This document shows positions 1 to 12,098 of a stretch of 64,000 nucleotides of DNA, piece after piece. Where the stretch lies: assembly GCA_013399115.1 (NCBI GenBank), contig VXAA01001518.1, positions 240,575 to 304,574 of the forward strand, given 5' to 3'. Positions within the stretch are counted from its first letter, which is position 1. Each line of letters begins with the position of its first letter. Under the pieces are notes generated by a model that was not told the origin of the DNA, did no database searches, and saw only the letters and a list, made by a program, of their open reading frames with translations. The translations under genes were made by a program, and so were the position numbers. Source of the DNA: Anseranas semipalmata (lineage: Eukaryota; Chordata; Aves; Anseriformes; Anseranatidae).

Positions 1-1749
1 TTATCTTATCTGCATGGTTTCTTTAACCTGAATCATCCTCAGTGAACAAACACAGAGCCCTGCCCAAAGGGAGCTCTAACGTTGCCTGCAGAAGGACCAG
101 ATGTAGCACAGGCGTTTCAGAAGGCTTCTGAAACACCATGTTAGAAACCACAGCTGCATCTGCTCAAAGCATCTTGTTCTGGTCCCTGCATGCGATCACT
201 CCCCGTGCTGTACAAACTCAGCCCCTGCTCTGAGATGACAGCATTCACTGCTCCGAGAACAGGAAAGAGTGAGAAATTCAACCAGCNGAGTAACAACCAG
301 TCCCTTTTGGCCAATGAACCATGGCTGAAGCAACAAACCTTGGTATTTCCTGAAGCAAGCACAAATAAAGATATTTAATAAGGTTCTGCAACCCTGCTGC
401 AGATCACTTACCATAGACCCAGGGACCACGCTTTTGGTACCACTGATATTAGGGACAAAGGAGTACAGGCCTTACTGGAAAAAGTTGTTGGAACTTATTG
501 CAAAGGGAAAAAAAGGTCAAGAAATGGCACCCTGAGAATTCAAAAGAGTTAAAAGGAAACCGATAAAAAGCGCAAACACAAGAGAAGGCACAAAGCTAAT
601 TCCAACAAGACCTTACTGGTTCTATAAATGCATTAATGAAAGCAAACAAAGCGTAGGTCTGCTAATCAGCAGGAAGGAGAACAGAGCACATAACAGAAGA
701 CGCCCTACTCAAAGCCTTCTTTGCTTTGTACTTAAGCACTCAAGGATGACTGTCATCAAGCACTGATCTCTCTTAAAACCTTCAAATCTTTTTTTTCCAA
801 TCTGTTCTTTGCTTGGGTCCCCTTGTTAAAAGTGCTTTTCTAAAGGTTAACTGCGAAGGGATGTTTAGTTATTCCTTAGTCATGTCTCTGCAGGACAAGG
901 GGGTCAAATTTGCTACCGTGGCTTTGCAGAGGTAGAACCATGCAGCCTGCTTGGGAAGTCATGGCCACTCAATGCTCAGACAGGCTGCTCATGTTTGTGC
1001 CACCATTAATTTATCATTGACTTTTATGAGTCCCCATTTATGACCACAACAGTTCATCTTTAACTCTCATTGAAAAGCAGAGAGCAAGTCATTCACCAAA
1101 AGAGTAGAAAACACTAAGCAGCAGAACCTCCAAGATCCCACAACACATGGAGCTGCACCCATCCGTGACACAGCCATTAAGGATAACCTTCCTCACTCCA
1201 GCAAAGGAAAAGGGCTGGGGAAAGAAGCCAGCAGCCAGGATTTAGGGCTAAGAACCTTAAATTGAGGTGCTGCCAATGGGCGGGGGATGACTCAGCCTTC
1301 CAGAAACAGGAGGGGTGAGGGGAAAAGGACAGAACCAAAGATAATCAGACACACGCCTGAGTCACTGAGAAGATAAGGAGGGAGAGAAACAGAAGAGCAG
1401 TGGAAGGGCAGAGATTAAAAGAGAGTCTTCTTGCAAGATCCTCCAACAAGGGGTAAGTGAGAAGAAGGAGGGGAGCTGAGCAGAGCAGGTGATGTTCCCT
1501 CCATTAATCATTGCTTTCAAGAACAGGAAACATGCCAAGGGAACAGGGATGGGGAGAAGCCAAGAAACAGCTGAGGAACTGGGATGTGTGTTTTGCCCTT
1601 ACTACCAGGCCCAACGTGCCAGAAAAGCAACCCGTAACCAGACGTGGGATGGCCCATCCAAAGCACCACGAGACCTGCAGCTGCATAGGAAGGAGGAGAG
1701 GACACCGCTCCCCAAACCAGCTGCTACAGTCCCGGTCACTAGTGCTCAC
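1..1749 (-). other. TNFRSF21: TNFRSF21 intron 3 (partial)
   Basis: This is the intron after exon 3, whose GT donor lies at 1748-1749 (minus strand GTGAGC). The next exon should begin the death-domain part of the receptor, and no open frame here resembles it, so the intron runs off the left edge. One ambiguous base lies at 287. No clear repeat or RNA gene is visible. A purine-rich stretch lies at about 1300-1480. Confidence 0.75.
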
Positions 1750-2247
1750 CATGCCCGTTGCAGTAATAGATCCACTTCTCCCTGTTCTGCGTGGGGGTGG
1801 TGGACTTTTTCATAATAGCTTTCTCCACAATGGCACTGGGATCTTGCCTCGGTCCCTTCTTCAGCGTCCGTGAGCTCTTCCTGACACTGCAGACCACGAT
1901 AACCACCAGGACCAGCAGCAGGAAGAGGACGATCATCCAGGGCAAGTGTTCGTTGATATCGAAGTGCTGGTGGACGTTCTGCGGCCCTCTCCGGGGGGGC
2001 CTGTACGGGATGCTGGACTTCTCGCCCCCCGCCATCTCCAGCGCCGGCTGCTTCTCCAGCGCTTGGCTGGTGTGTTTGTGCCGGTAGCTCTGTGCCTGGC
2101 CGGCGGTGCCGGTGTCCACGAGGCTCCCTCTGGCACCCTCCGTCTCGTTGGCCAAGGTTTGGTTGTAGTCGCCCGTTGGCTCCGCCGTGCCGTCGGACGC
2201 ACGCGGCGCGGGAGAGGGCGCGAGGTGGGGAACTGAAGAGTTCAGAC
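1750..2247 (-). CDS. TNFRSF21: TNFRSF21 (death receptor 6) exon 3: stalk, transmembrane, juxtamembrane
   Basis: This 498-bp exon starts after an acceptor reading ttttgcag and ends before a GTGAGC donor. Both boundaries are phase 1, so 165 whole codons are read plus two split glycine codons. Residues 1-100 form a Ser/Thr/Pro-rich extracellular stalk with N-glycosylation sequons at N3, N29 and N34. Residues 102-122 are one hydrophobic transmembrane helix (starting [12 protein letters not shown]) with a Cys at its inner end. A basic stop-transfer run (RKSSRTLKK) follows, then a juxtamembrane segment ending [13 protein letters not shown], which is a DR6 hallmark just before the death domain. From the family: DR6 is a type I death-domain receptor of the TNF receptor superfamily, acting in lymphocytes and neurons through JNK, NF-kB and caspase pathways. 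The membrane and juxtamembrane part looks nearly identical to the mammalian protein as I remember it, while the stalk has diverged. The death domain is outside the window. Confidence 0.95.
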
Positions 2248-4006
2248 CTGCAAAAGGAGAGGAGAGCTCAGTGTCACAGACCGGAGAGGCAACGCAGCAT
2301 CGTGTCATGGTCCAAGACCTCTCCGAGCATCTGTGTGGCCAGTAGACCAAACCCAACACCAGGCAGCGAGAAAGGGAAGAGGTGAAATTAAGGTTTGGCT
2401 CTACAACAGATAGCTACCATTACAGCGTTAGGTTCAAGATAAAACTGACCCTTACTGGTTAACACTAGTGGCAGCTCCTTAACAAAAAGGAGTGATTAAA
2501 AGCATGTTGTCAGCCTGTGTTTGACCCAAATGCAGTCTTCCTTAGAAAACCTGCAACTTTGAGGGAGTTGGCTTTCTTTTCCTAGCTTATGTACATCAGC
2601 TTTACACTGATCATGGAAAATTTGGTATGTGGGCTAGAAACACACAGGAATTCAGAGGCCTGGTATCTCTCGACCGAGTTTTATCAAAGAAGCACAAACA
2701 TTATATCAGCACTGCAAGCAGGTGTGGATGCATCAACTCCAAAACAGGTTTCTGAAGTGACAGAAATGACCCAACTTCCCCCTAAGAGCCACTTTACACT
2801 TTTGTGGGGTTTTCTTATCAACAAGCAGGGCCTGGTGAGAAGAGGAAGGACTGCTGCAGCAAGAACTAGAGCCTACTTTGGAAACTTGGCTTTTGAAGAT
2901 CATGTCTCATCCCAGCTGAGCCACAGAGCAGGTATAACTACCTACAATGATTTTTGCCACTGACTTGGTCACCCAAAACACTCTGAGCAGGATACAAACA
3001 AGGAAAACACTCACTTTTATCTAATTGTCTGCGTACAGTTGGTATCAAAGTTCAGGGAACACCCTCCCTTCCTCTCCCAATGACACACCAACGTCACACC
3101 AAGCTTTGAGACCTAACAAATGAGAAGCGCTGCAGCCTACAACTGTCAACACCTCCCCACAATTGCATTTACTGGCTCAGGTGTAAATGGCATCAAAAAT
3201 TGTTGTTTTGTTGTTAAAATGCCCCATTTCAGACATGTGAGTGCTGAGCACCACCTCACATGGGGCCCCACAGCACCCCCACACCCAGCCATGGGTGAAG
3301 CACCTCTGCTAAACACAACAGCACCCTGCCCTTGGGTTCTCTGCGCGCTCTCCTGTCCAAGTACAAACTCTCAATGAAGACTGTGATGTGTCATTTCCAA
3401 CTGAGCAAGAGAATGGGGAATTCAAGCTAGTTTTCCCTACCAGTGATAACCAGTGGAAGTCTTAGAGGTTAAAGAAAAGTTCATAGCACAACCTAGGTTC
3501 CTGGAGCGCTGTTTTGGCAATGGTTCCTATTCAAGCCAGCACGGTGGTACAACGCAGGGCAAAACACAGCAGGGAAAGCACAGGCACAAAAGCAGCAAAG
3601 CTATCAGCAGAGCAGTCTGGTGGAGGGGGGCTTCTCTCTCCCCTCTGGGGCTCCTCTACTGCACCCGTTCCCTGCTCAGGTTTGCCACAAAAGCACAAAG
3701 ACTTGTGCCAGCACAACATGCAGATGGGAAAAGCGGCTGGGGAACATGATGTCCTTCTAATCCAAACAGTAGGACAGCCAGAAGTCCAATCATGAGTAAA
3801 GTCTCAGGGAAAACATTATTAGATGCAGTTTAACACAAGCAATGGCAACCTGATGTACTCCAGAGCCGTGTTCTGGCCAAAAAAGCAAAAGCACCATCCG
3901 CGTTTTAGACCAGGTTGCCCTTCAACAGCCTAAAACCCACCGTGACCGAGGCAGGAATGCAATCCCACGAACGAAAACACAGCTGTATTTCAGTGGTGCA
4001 CGTTAC
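2248..4006 (-). other. TNFRSF21: TNFRSF21 intron 2
   Basis: This 1759-bp intron lies between exon 2 (donor GTAACG reading down from 4006) and exon 3 (acceptor CAG at 2248-2250). GTAACG is a weaker donor than the usual GTAAGT. Open frames inside it show no recognisable domain. No repeat family was recognised. Confidence 0.85.
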
Positions 4007-4661
4007 CTTTGGGAAGATGAGCAGTTGGCGGAGCCTCGTAGACCTCTCCACCCGCTTCTGCGTTCGACGAAGCCAAAGACGTGTTGGGAAGAGACGCCGG
4101 AGAACCGCAGACGTTGTCGCTTTCCTTCGTCCCTGGCTTTATGACCACCATGTTTTTCCCAAAGCAGTCAGTGTACGTTTTGCACTTCATCACACTAGAA
4201 GGCACATCAGAAAAAGTACCACGAGGGCACGGCTTGCACCTCACGTCTTCCGTCTCGGTTCCTTTCTTGCGGACGCCCCAACCGACTGGGCACACTGTGT
4301 AAGGGACGCAGGTATCGTTAATCTGAAACGTACCCGACAGGCAAGTGCACTCGCGGTCAGTCAAGGCAGTGCAATGAGTTTTCTCAATCATTGGCAGTTC
4401 GCAGGGTTTTCTGCAAGGGTGGCATCGCTCTATGCCGTTCTCGTGCTTAGTAAAGGTCCCATCCGGACAAGGGCTGCACTCCCTTAAGGTACTCTTCGTG
4501 CAATGCTTGGACACGTAGGTTCCCGCGGGACATTTGTCGCAGATCAGCTCTTGGTTGGTGGCACGGTCGAGGTGGCGGTACTTGCCAGCGGAGAGGCTTA
4601 TGGCATTCTGCTCGGAGGTCAGCTCGGGCTGAGCGCCAGCGGTGCCAAGGAACACGAGCAA
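4007..4661 (-). CDS. TNFRSF21: TNFRSF21 (death receptor 6) exon 2: signal-peptide end and four cysteine-rich domains
   Basis: This 655-bp exon has 218 codons plus one base (phase 0 in, phase 1 out). It starts after an acceptor reading gtctttcag. The first residues ([10 protein letters not shown]) are the hydrophobic end of a signal peptide, with predicted cleavage before QPEL as in mammalian DR6. Eighteen cysteines then form four TNFR repeats, roughly residues 41-62, 65-105, 107-142 and 145-185. Family-specific stretches include [38 protein letters not shown] and [10 protein letters not shown]. Sequons lie at N115 and N193. The repeats are the extracellular ligand-binding part; the amyloid precursor protein N-terminal region is a reported partner in mammals. 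The exon joins exon 3 in frame (K-G-L-N-S-S). The TTG at its first codon is not a start; the true start is in exon 1. Confidence 0.96.
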
Positions 4662-7600
4662 CTGAAAGACAGACGCAAGGCGTTAAGTCACCGGCAGCGC
4701 GAGGCCGGAGTCCTCCGCGCCCAGCACCTTCTGCAGAGCCAGCCGGGCAGGACCGTGAGGGACATCCCGGAGCCACGGGACCACGGAGAAGGTTCAGCAC
4801 CCAGGGGAAACAGCTCAGCGGCGTCAGAATGACGGCACGCTTTCCGGATTTATTTGCAACAGGAGAGGGGAAAATGACGCTATTCCCAAGCTCTTTTAGA
4901 GGCTCTGCTGTAACTCAGTTCCTCCTTGCATCAGATACAGATAAAAGGCCTCGGGATTTTAGGCACCAAACTGCACCCAGCTGGGTTTGGCTAGATGATT
5001 ACAGATCTGTTCACCTCCACCTATTTCTAGCCCCAGGATTTTATTCCCTTCGGTCCTTTGCGTCGATACCATCGGGCTGCTCCTTCCCCAGAAGCCCTCT
5101 CTCCCACAGGGCCTCCGCTTCCTCCGGCAGACCTCTGGACCACAGGTACAGCATCAGTTACGCCAGCAGAGTTAATGCACGGAGAACAAAAGGCAGCTCA
5201 AGAAAAGCTGCCCCAACCTTATGCAGCATGCAAAGCAGCTGAAAATGCATTTTCAAACAGCAGCAGGCTGAGTTCAGAGGGAAAGAGGAACAAGCTAACG
5301 TTACCTTGGGCTTCCAAAGGTGATTTCTTACACTGAAGGTAGGAAAACCACCAACCCTAATGCTTTTCAACCAAACAGCCAGGGACATAAATCACCTCGC
5401 TAGGCTATACAGGACCTTGTTCTTGCTCTGCTACATACCCTGGGCTATCAGCCAGCAAGAATATATTAAAAAAAGCCTCCAACAACATGACTCTGCAGAA
5501 CACACATCGCAGCAGAGCTGCAAGCTGCGCCGCGTCATTTTTGGTGCAGTCTCTTGCTTCCTGGAAAACACATGCTCTGGCAGCGCATTTCTGTTTCACC
5601 TGCTAAATAATTTATGGCTGAGGATTTGTACAAAACACTTCAAGTCTATTTTTTTTTTTTTTTTTCCTTCCTGAAGCAGCAATTACAGAGGCGGCAGCAG
5701 CAGACAAGCCTGCAGGAGTTGACAAGGATCCTGCAGTGGCCAGGCCAATTACGGCACATCAAATTAAAACAAAAAGCGAGGCTGCTATGGCAGGCACTAG
5801 CGGCTTACACGATGCATGTTCCACCCCCCTCCCGCAAGACATAATTTCACGAAGCTCTTAGCTAGCGCTAAGGAAACCTGCCACCCGTAATCTCTCTGAC
5901 GCAACCCCGAATTAGCAAACCAGATGCAGCAGGATCTGGCCTCCCCAGGGCTTGCCGGTGCCCTGTGCGGGGACGCGAGCCCATGCCGGAGCCGAGCGGG
6001 GCATCAGGGGACATGGGACCAGCAGCTTTGGTGCATACGCAGCTCCACGCTTATGGATGAAATCAAGTCACGGCAGGGGAAGGCTTGGCAGCCTCAAGCA
6101 TCCATGCAGTTTTTGTGTGGATCGGTGCTTCTGGTCCCTAAAAATAACCCACTGCTGAGACTGGGAGCTGGAACCACATGCAGCTATGAAAGCACCAGCC
6201 GGGAGCAGGGGGACATCTCCAGCAGAAAGGACGTCTGCTGCTCAGACCCGTCACCCTCAATGACCGCTCTGTGCGGCCGATACACTCAGTTTCAGTGGCA
6301 AAAGCAACAGAATAATGAAGTGAACTCTACTTCGCCGCTGGATTTCAGTTCATTACTCCGATACCAAAGAAAGCATATAGGGTAACAAAAAAACACAGAA
6401 AACAGGAATCGGCGCAAGGCAACCCCAGTACAACCAGACACTATCTGGTTTCAGGCAGTTTCGTTGCTGCTCCTCGTGTCCGATGCAGCCGCGGGAGCAG
6501 CTCCGAACGCTGAAGCCGAGCGGGATGGGGCAGCCGCACTCCCCCTGCTCCTGGGTCCCACCGAGCATCCCCAGCCCAGCGCCCGCATCCTGTACCCAGA
6601 GGTGCATCCTTAACCCATCCCAGCATCCTGGGGACTTCGGTCGGGGAAGTGGCTGGGACAAGAGAGCCCTCGTGCTCGGCTGCGAGCAACAGCAAGCGCC
6701 AAGCCCTGCTGATGCAGGCACGACCCATCTTACTACCAGCAGCTCGCTGATGCAGTCCTAACGCTTGCATCCACGCATCATCGCTACCACCCTCTTCCAT
6801 CGTTGCATACGGTATCCACGCGTCGGATAGACCCGATGAGCAATTTGCGCGGGAAATAGTTTTTACGGAGCTACGTGCTTCCTGAGCACGCATACGTGGG
6901 ATGCGGCAGGGAATAGGTCAGCTCGTGCAGCAGCAAAATCCGCTCCTCGGCCCTGCGAGGCTGCCAGCGGAAAGTTGGAGAAATGACGGGCGTCTGAGTC
7001 CGGAATGGGGCAGCACCACGGGACGGTCACGGTGCTGCCCTGCTGCTGCCAGCCCCGCAGGGGGAACGAGGGCAACGATAAGCTTAAAAAATAATCATTA
7101 AATTCAATAAGAAATAAGAATAATAAAAATGAATTAAAAAAATAAATACAATGAGAATTTAAAAAAAAAAATGACAAAAGCCAGCTAAACACAGGGCATG
7201 TGATGCTGGTAGACAGGAGCTGGAGCAGAGACACAGAGCTGTAAGCGAGCAGGGGCTCACAGCGCTGAACGGATAACCTGGGCACCATTTCTGAGTGAAA
7301 ACAGTAAAATTCCTTGAATCGGTAAAAACCACAGCTCCCCGCACCCTTCATGGCAATGCCTTGGCACAGGTCGGGGCTGGGCCGGGCAACCTTCGCCTCC
7401 TGAAGGTCAGCCATGCTCTCTGCGGAGCATCGCCGGGAAGGCGCGTGCAACATTGAAGGAGGAAAAACAGAAGCAAAACACCAGAAATGCCAGTAAATAA
7501 GCCCAGAAGTTTTATGGTAATTTTACAGGCGCGAGGAGCCCATCTCTTGCCCTGCACTGCCTGGCAAGGATCAAGTTACTTACTCCGACAAAGCTGCCTG

Positions 7601-8462
7601 TGATGAGGGTCTCGAGGAAGAACGAAGCGAGTTTTCACTTCTTTATATGCAATAAGTTATCTCAGCTGGTTTGGGGTTTAACGAAACCGAGAACCGAGCT
7701 CAGTCGACTCAGAAGCCAAGCCAGAGCGTGCAGCGCTGCCAGCCGAGCGTGCCAAAACACCAGCGCAGGCGCCCGGTCACCGCGAAGGGGAACTCGGTGG
7801 CTATTTCTGCAGCTCACGCCGGCCGGAGCATCGCTGGCTGCAAGGAGCTCGCTACAAGCGCATGAAGCCCCTGCGGCCCCCCGAGCACCGGGGATGCACA
7901 GGCGGGACCAGCGGACACCGACCCGCATGGCTGAAGGGCCGGATGGCGGCCGCGGGAGCATCCCTGCGACCTCAGCAGCCAACGGGAATCCTGTCCCACA
8001 GCTCATTTGGTGGCACAACCGGCACACGGACGGGCTGGAGGACGTGTGCGCACAAGCAACGGTTGCTTGGATGCTCAGCTTCATTTTGGGAAACTCCTGT
8101 TGTGTTTACCGATGTATTTACACTAATTTCTTTTTTTTTTTTTTTTCCCCCTCCGGGCCTGGCTGGCTCCCAGCTGGAGCTCAGCATCACAACCTCCCCA
8201 CCTTGCTCCCTCGCAGAGCCAGGTCCCCTTGGGAGCCCGACACCCGGGAGCCCCCGCGCAAAGTTTTGCCGTTCCCTGGCTAAGGCTCGCTGGGCTTTAG
8301 GTGATTTTTGTTTACCCGAATTCCTGCAGAGCCAGCATCAGCTCGCCAAGACCCACCTTGAGTTCAAGAGCAAGCGCGCTGCCGGTTACACAACCCAGCC
8401 GCAGCAGCCGCAGCACGGACCTGACACGCCGAATTACCGAAAGGACGGGATTTTACCCCAAA
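4662..8462 (-). other. TNFRSF21: TNFRSF21 intron 1 (visible part)
   Basis: This stretch runs from the exon 2 acceptor to the edge of the gap that probably holds exon 1. It contains a T-run at about 5649-5665, an A/T-rich stretch at about 7085-7175 with an A-run near 7160, and a T-run at about 8128-8147. From about 7690 it becomes CpG-rich, merging with the promoter island. No coding domain or clear CR1 copy was seen. Its upper limit is uncertain because the exon 1 donor is not visible. Confidence 0.6.
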
Positions 8463-8938
8463 NNNNNNNNNNNNNNNNNNNNNNNNNNNNNNNNNNNNNN
8501 NNNNNNNNNNNNNNNNNNNNNNNNNNNNNNNNNNNNNNNNNNNNNNNNNNNNNNNNNNNNNNNNNNNNNNNNNNNNNNNNNNNNNNNNNNNNNNNNNNNN
8601 NNNNNNNNNNNNNNNNNNNNNNNNNNNNNNNNNNNNNNNNNNNNNNNNNNNNNNNNNNNNNNNNNNNNNNNNNNNNNNNNNNNNNNNNNNNNNNNNNNNN
8701 NNNNNNNNNNNNNNNNNNNNNNNNNNNNNNNNNNNNNNNNNNNNNNNNNNNNNNNNNNNNNNNNNNNNNNNNNNNNNNNNNNNNNNNNNNNNNNNNNNNN
8801 NNNNNNNNNNNNNNNNNNNNNNNNNNNNNNNNNNNNNNNNNNNNNNNNNNNNNNNNNNNNNNNNNNNNNNNNNNNNNNNNNNNNNNNNNNNNNNNNNNNN
8901 NNNNNNNNNNNNNNNNNNNNNNNNNNNNNNNNNNNNNN
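8463..8938. other. assembly gap (476 N) probably containing TNFRSF21 exon 1
   Basis: This is a run of Ns flanked by extremely GC-rich sequence on the right and CpG-rich sequence on the left. GC-rich promoters commonly drop out of draft assemblies. Exon 1 must supply the start codon and the first part of the signal peptide, and no alternative is visible in the sequenced flank on the left. Confidence 0.9.
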
Positions 8939-8978
8939 GGGCAAGGCGGGGCGGGGCGCCCGTTGGGGGCGTGGCCAT
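8939..8978 (-). CDS. TNFRSF21: candidate TNFRSF21 exon 1 start (partial, runs into gap)
   Basis: On the minus strand an ATG at 8978 sits in a strong initiation context (A at -3, G at +4). It opens a frame reading MATPPTGAPPRLA before the gap. Mammalian DR6 starts with a short Ser/Thr/Pro/Ala-rich stretch before its signal peptide, and the composition and M-x-T-x-P pattern are compatible. The identity is weak because only 13 codons are visible and GC-rich DNA readily makes Pro/Ala-rich frames. It could instead be 5' untranslated sequence. Confidence 0.35.
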
Positions 8979-11644
8979 CCTTTTGTGGCGTCACCGGCCG
9001 CGCTAAACGGCGCGGAAAGGGCGCCCCCCCGCGGAGCGCGGGAAAAGCGCGCGGCCGAGCGCGGGAGCGCGGTGACCGGGGAGGGGAGGGGAGGGTCCGC
9101 GCCCCGCGATCCCGCGCTCTCCTTGCCCCCGTCCTCCGGGAAACCGGGGTGGGAGCAGCTTCTCTTCCCCGCGTAGTGGTGCTTGGGCGGAGCTCAGCCT
9201 TGCTCGGGCAGTGAGCGTGCAAAAATTGCAGAGCAGTGAGTGTTCGGTGGCATCAGATTCGGGGTGGGGGGCATTTTTTGTCTTTTTTTTTCCCCCCCCC
9301 CTCCTGTTCTCTCTCCCTGTGCCGGAGCAGTATGTCAGGGAGCAGCTGGAGCAGAGCTGCCCCATGGAGGAGGGTTAGCTGGAAGTAGAGGGTGACCGCA
9401 GCACAGGCAGTGCCCTCACGGACCAGGGCCCCATCCTGCAGCATCCGAACAGGACGGGCAGGGTGCTGGTCGCAGCATCCAGCCCCAGCGAGCAATGGGA
9501 AAAGGTCCAGATCTACCCAGGGGGCCAGGAGCGGCAGGAGATGGGGCCAGAGATGGGAATGGAGAGGCTGCAAGGTCCTTTCTGGAAACTGGACCAGAGA
9601 TGAGGCTTCAGTATGGGTCCAAGGTCCAACCAGGAGACCAGTGCAGGGGTGGGGAGGCCCAGGTAAGGCTGTGCAGGGCCATTCAGGTTTATGAGTGCCC
9701 TCAGGGCACTCAGCATCTGTGGGTGCATCCAATCAAGGCCTTACATGATTATTGACATTGCTGGTTGCCCACTGATGAAAACAGTTGCACACCTGATTTC
9801 CAGAGCCTGCAGGAATCCTGCTAACGGTCACCTTCTGGAGATGTCCTGAAGGCAGATGAAACCAGGGAGGGTTTCAGCGCCACACCAAAACCAACAGCAC
9901 ATGTCCCCCATGAATGATAGAAAATCTCCCCCTCCAAAAAAAAAGAAAGATAAAAAGAGACGTTCTTGCTCTACAGGAGCATGAGCTTCATCCAAACCCT
10001 TCTGAAGTCCACACAAAGCCTCCTTCTGACTTCAGGGAGGTTTGAATCCAGCTAAAAGGCTCTTCTTCCAGCCAAAGCGGACCTTTTCTCCCTATACTTT
10101 CCTCATTCCTAATCCTGGAAAGGAGCAGCGACCTAAGAGAGCCTGGGAATGATCCTGGAGAAGAGCTTCTCGCCCCAGTCGGGCTGCCCAGCAGGAAACC
10201 CGGGATGCCTGCAGCTGCTTGTGCTTCGAAATATTTTGGGCGAATAATTGGCGATAACACAGCTGGGTTAACACCAGGCTTGTGGATGATGGAGGGGATT
10301 TTACATTTAGGATCGTGCAGATTTCTGGTGAAATGTGGGGTGCGCCTGGGCTGGCGGTGGGTCTGGAACAAGCAGCAGCAGCAGCAGCCCACACTGTGTC
10401 CGCTAGTAGCATGAAAGACTGTTCAAATTGTGCTAGGGAAAAGCAGAAAAATAATCATCAGGAGGACGGAGTGACTCAGGGGGTTGGCAATAAGATGGAT
10501 CATGTTACTGCCGTGGACTGGATTCCAATTAGTTACATCCGCTTTTAATTATTATTATTTGTACAGAACCTAAAGGCAGTCCACAGATTATCCAAAAATG
10601 TATGGGCTGATCTGTAAATCTTCCCCCACCCTTGCAGCCTTATTCGTGACAAACACCGCTCACGCTGCCTACGCTGGATCACGCTGGCTGCTTCAGGAGT
10701 CGCTCATCGATGCTCATCTTGCTGCATCTCTACTTTTCTGAATCTCTGGAAGGAAAACGGGGAAGCGGGTGACCGAGGTCGGAGTTTCGTGCTAAGTGTT
10801 TTTGCCGACAGCAGTGGCTCGAGAAGTTCCTCCTCGCCTCCTGCCCTCGGTTCCTTTTTCCCCCTTGTGTCAACCCGTGAGTCATGCAAATACACCCGGT
10901 CACATTCTGCGGGATCAACCAGGTCAGTGAACTGGTAGCTCTTAAAAAGGGTATTTTTAATCACGGTTGGTGAACCTCACTGCTCACATTCTCCAGAGAC
11001 CCGTGGGCCTTAGCTAAGGCAGGTATCAGGGTGAGCGATGGAGGGATTCCCACCGACCTGGTTTCCCACCAAAATCCATCTTCTCCTGAAACTGCAATCT
11101 CTCTCCTCTTGCTAGGAAAAGCCAGTGGTCATACTTAGTTGTCAGATGCTGTTTGAAGCACTTCCCAAAGTTCATGAAACGGGAGGAATTTTTTCGCCAA
11201 AAGACGTTACTTGGGAAATGTTAAAGGACGCGCGACACAACCACCACTTGCTTAGTGCTGTAGAAACCAGAAGTTTGGGGGAAGGGATTTCACATCACTC
11301 ATATGCAATAAAAGAAGCCAGGCTAACGGAGCAGATGTAATTCACTTTTGGACTTTGTCATTCTCATGGATCATCACTTTCGCATCTCCCATGCAAAACG
11401 CAATTCTATTTTTCAATAGGAAAATAGCCCCTGAGTGGGAAAATTTGCAGCTCCAATTCATATAGAAACCACATTTATCACTTGCATAAGCATAAATCAG
11501 GAAGTTAAACCAACAAAGCCCATAGACTTAACCTGGGTGAGAGGAAGAAAACTTTGGGTGGGAGTTCTCACCCTTCTGGTCGCCATGATCTCCAGGGAAT
11601 GGGGAAGGGAAACATCTACCAAGAGCAGCTGTTCCCAGCAGGAA

Positions 11645-11690
11645 CGTATATATAACACGTATATGTATATACGTATATACACGTATACAC
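11645..11690. repeat. alternating purine-pyrimidine (TA/CG) tract
   Basis: About 46 bp is made of gtatat, acgtat and acac steps that alternate almost perfectly between purine and pyrimidine. This is a simple-sequence tract of the kind that can adopt Z-DNA or melt easily. Confidence 0.8.
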
Positions 11691-12058
11691 AGTGGTTTCT
11701 GGCTGGATCCATGGCAAACACAGGACTACCTGCAGGAAAAGTCTTTGGGGTGGCTGAGTTGAAATGAGAAAGCGTTGTCCTTCCAGTCCGAAAAAGGAGC
11801 ATGAGAAAGTCCTCCAGAGCAGCGGGCAGAGCAGCTCCCCCGTGGCTGCTTGTCCAGCCTGGGACAGAGCGCACTTCTGCCGCCTCCGTATTAAATGAGC
11901 TTTTCTCACCTTATGCTGTGGGAAAATAAAACCATGTTCTCTGTTACAGAGCTGAGATGAGGCTGGGTCTCCCCGTAGAGAATCCAGATCCAGCCTTAAG
12001 CTTTTTGCCAGCAGCAACATTGCAAGTTGCTTTTATGTATTATTTTGATTCCACTGAG

Positions 12059-12098
12059 TGAGAAGCATCCTGAAGGAGTGAGAAGCATCCTGAAGGAG
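12059..12098. repeat. 20-bp tandem duplication
   Basis: The unit tgagaagcatcctgaaggag occurs twice in direct tandem with no mismatch. It lies in non-coding DNA. Confidence 0.9.

Larger units (their letters stand above)
7690..9210. promoter_or_regulatory. TNFRSF21: CpG island over the TNFRSF21 5' end
   Basis: CpG density rises sharply on both sides of the gap. The segment 8939-9190 is very GC-rich, with overlapping GC boxes (ggggcgggg around 8946-8956), a gggcgtggcc box near 8968-8977 and many GCGC steps. No TATA box is apparent, which suits a dispersed CpG-island promoter. Its position upstream of exon 2 on the minus strand makes it the expected TNFRSF21 promoter and first exon. Part of the island is hidden by the gap. 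Confidence 0.7.

Noticed and set aside
1..1749. Search for the death-domain exon of TNFRSF21
   Set aside because: No frame on the minus strand resembles a death domain; the exon must lie left of the window.
7862..9214. Very long open frame across the gap
   Set aside because: The length comes from undefined bases in the gap and from stop-poor CpG-island sequence.
9211..9760. Possible upstream exon or minisatellite in G-rich sequence
   Set aside because: No clear period or splice sites; only the short palindrome is supported.
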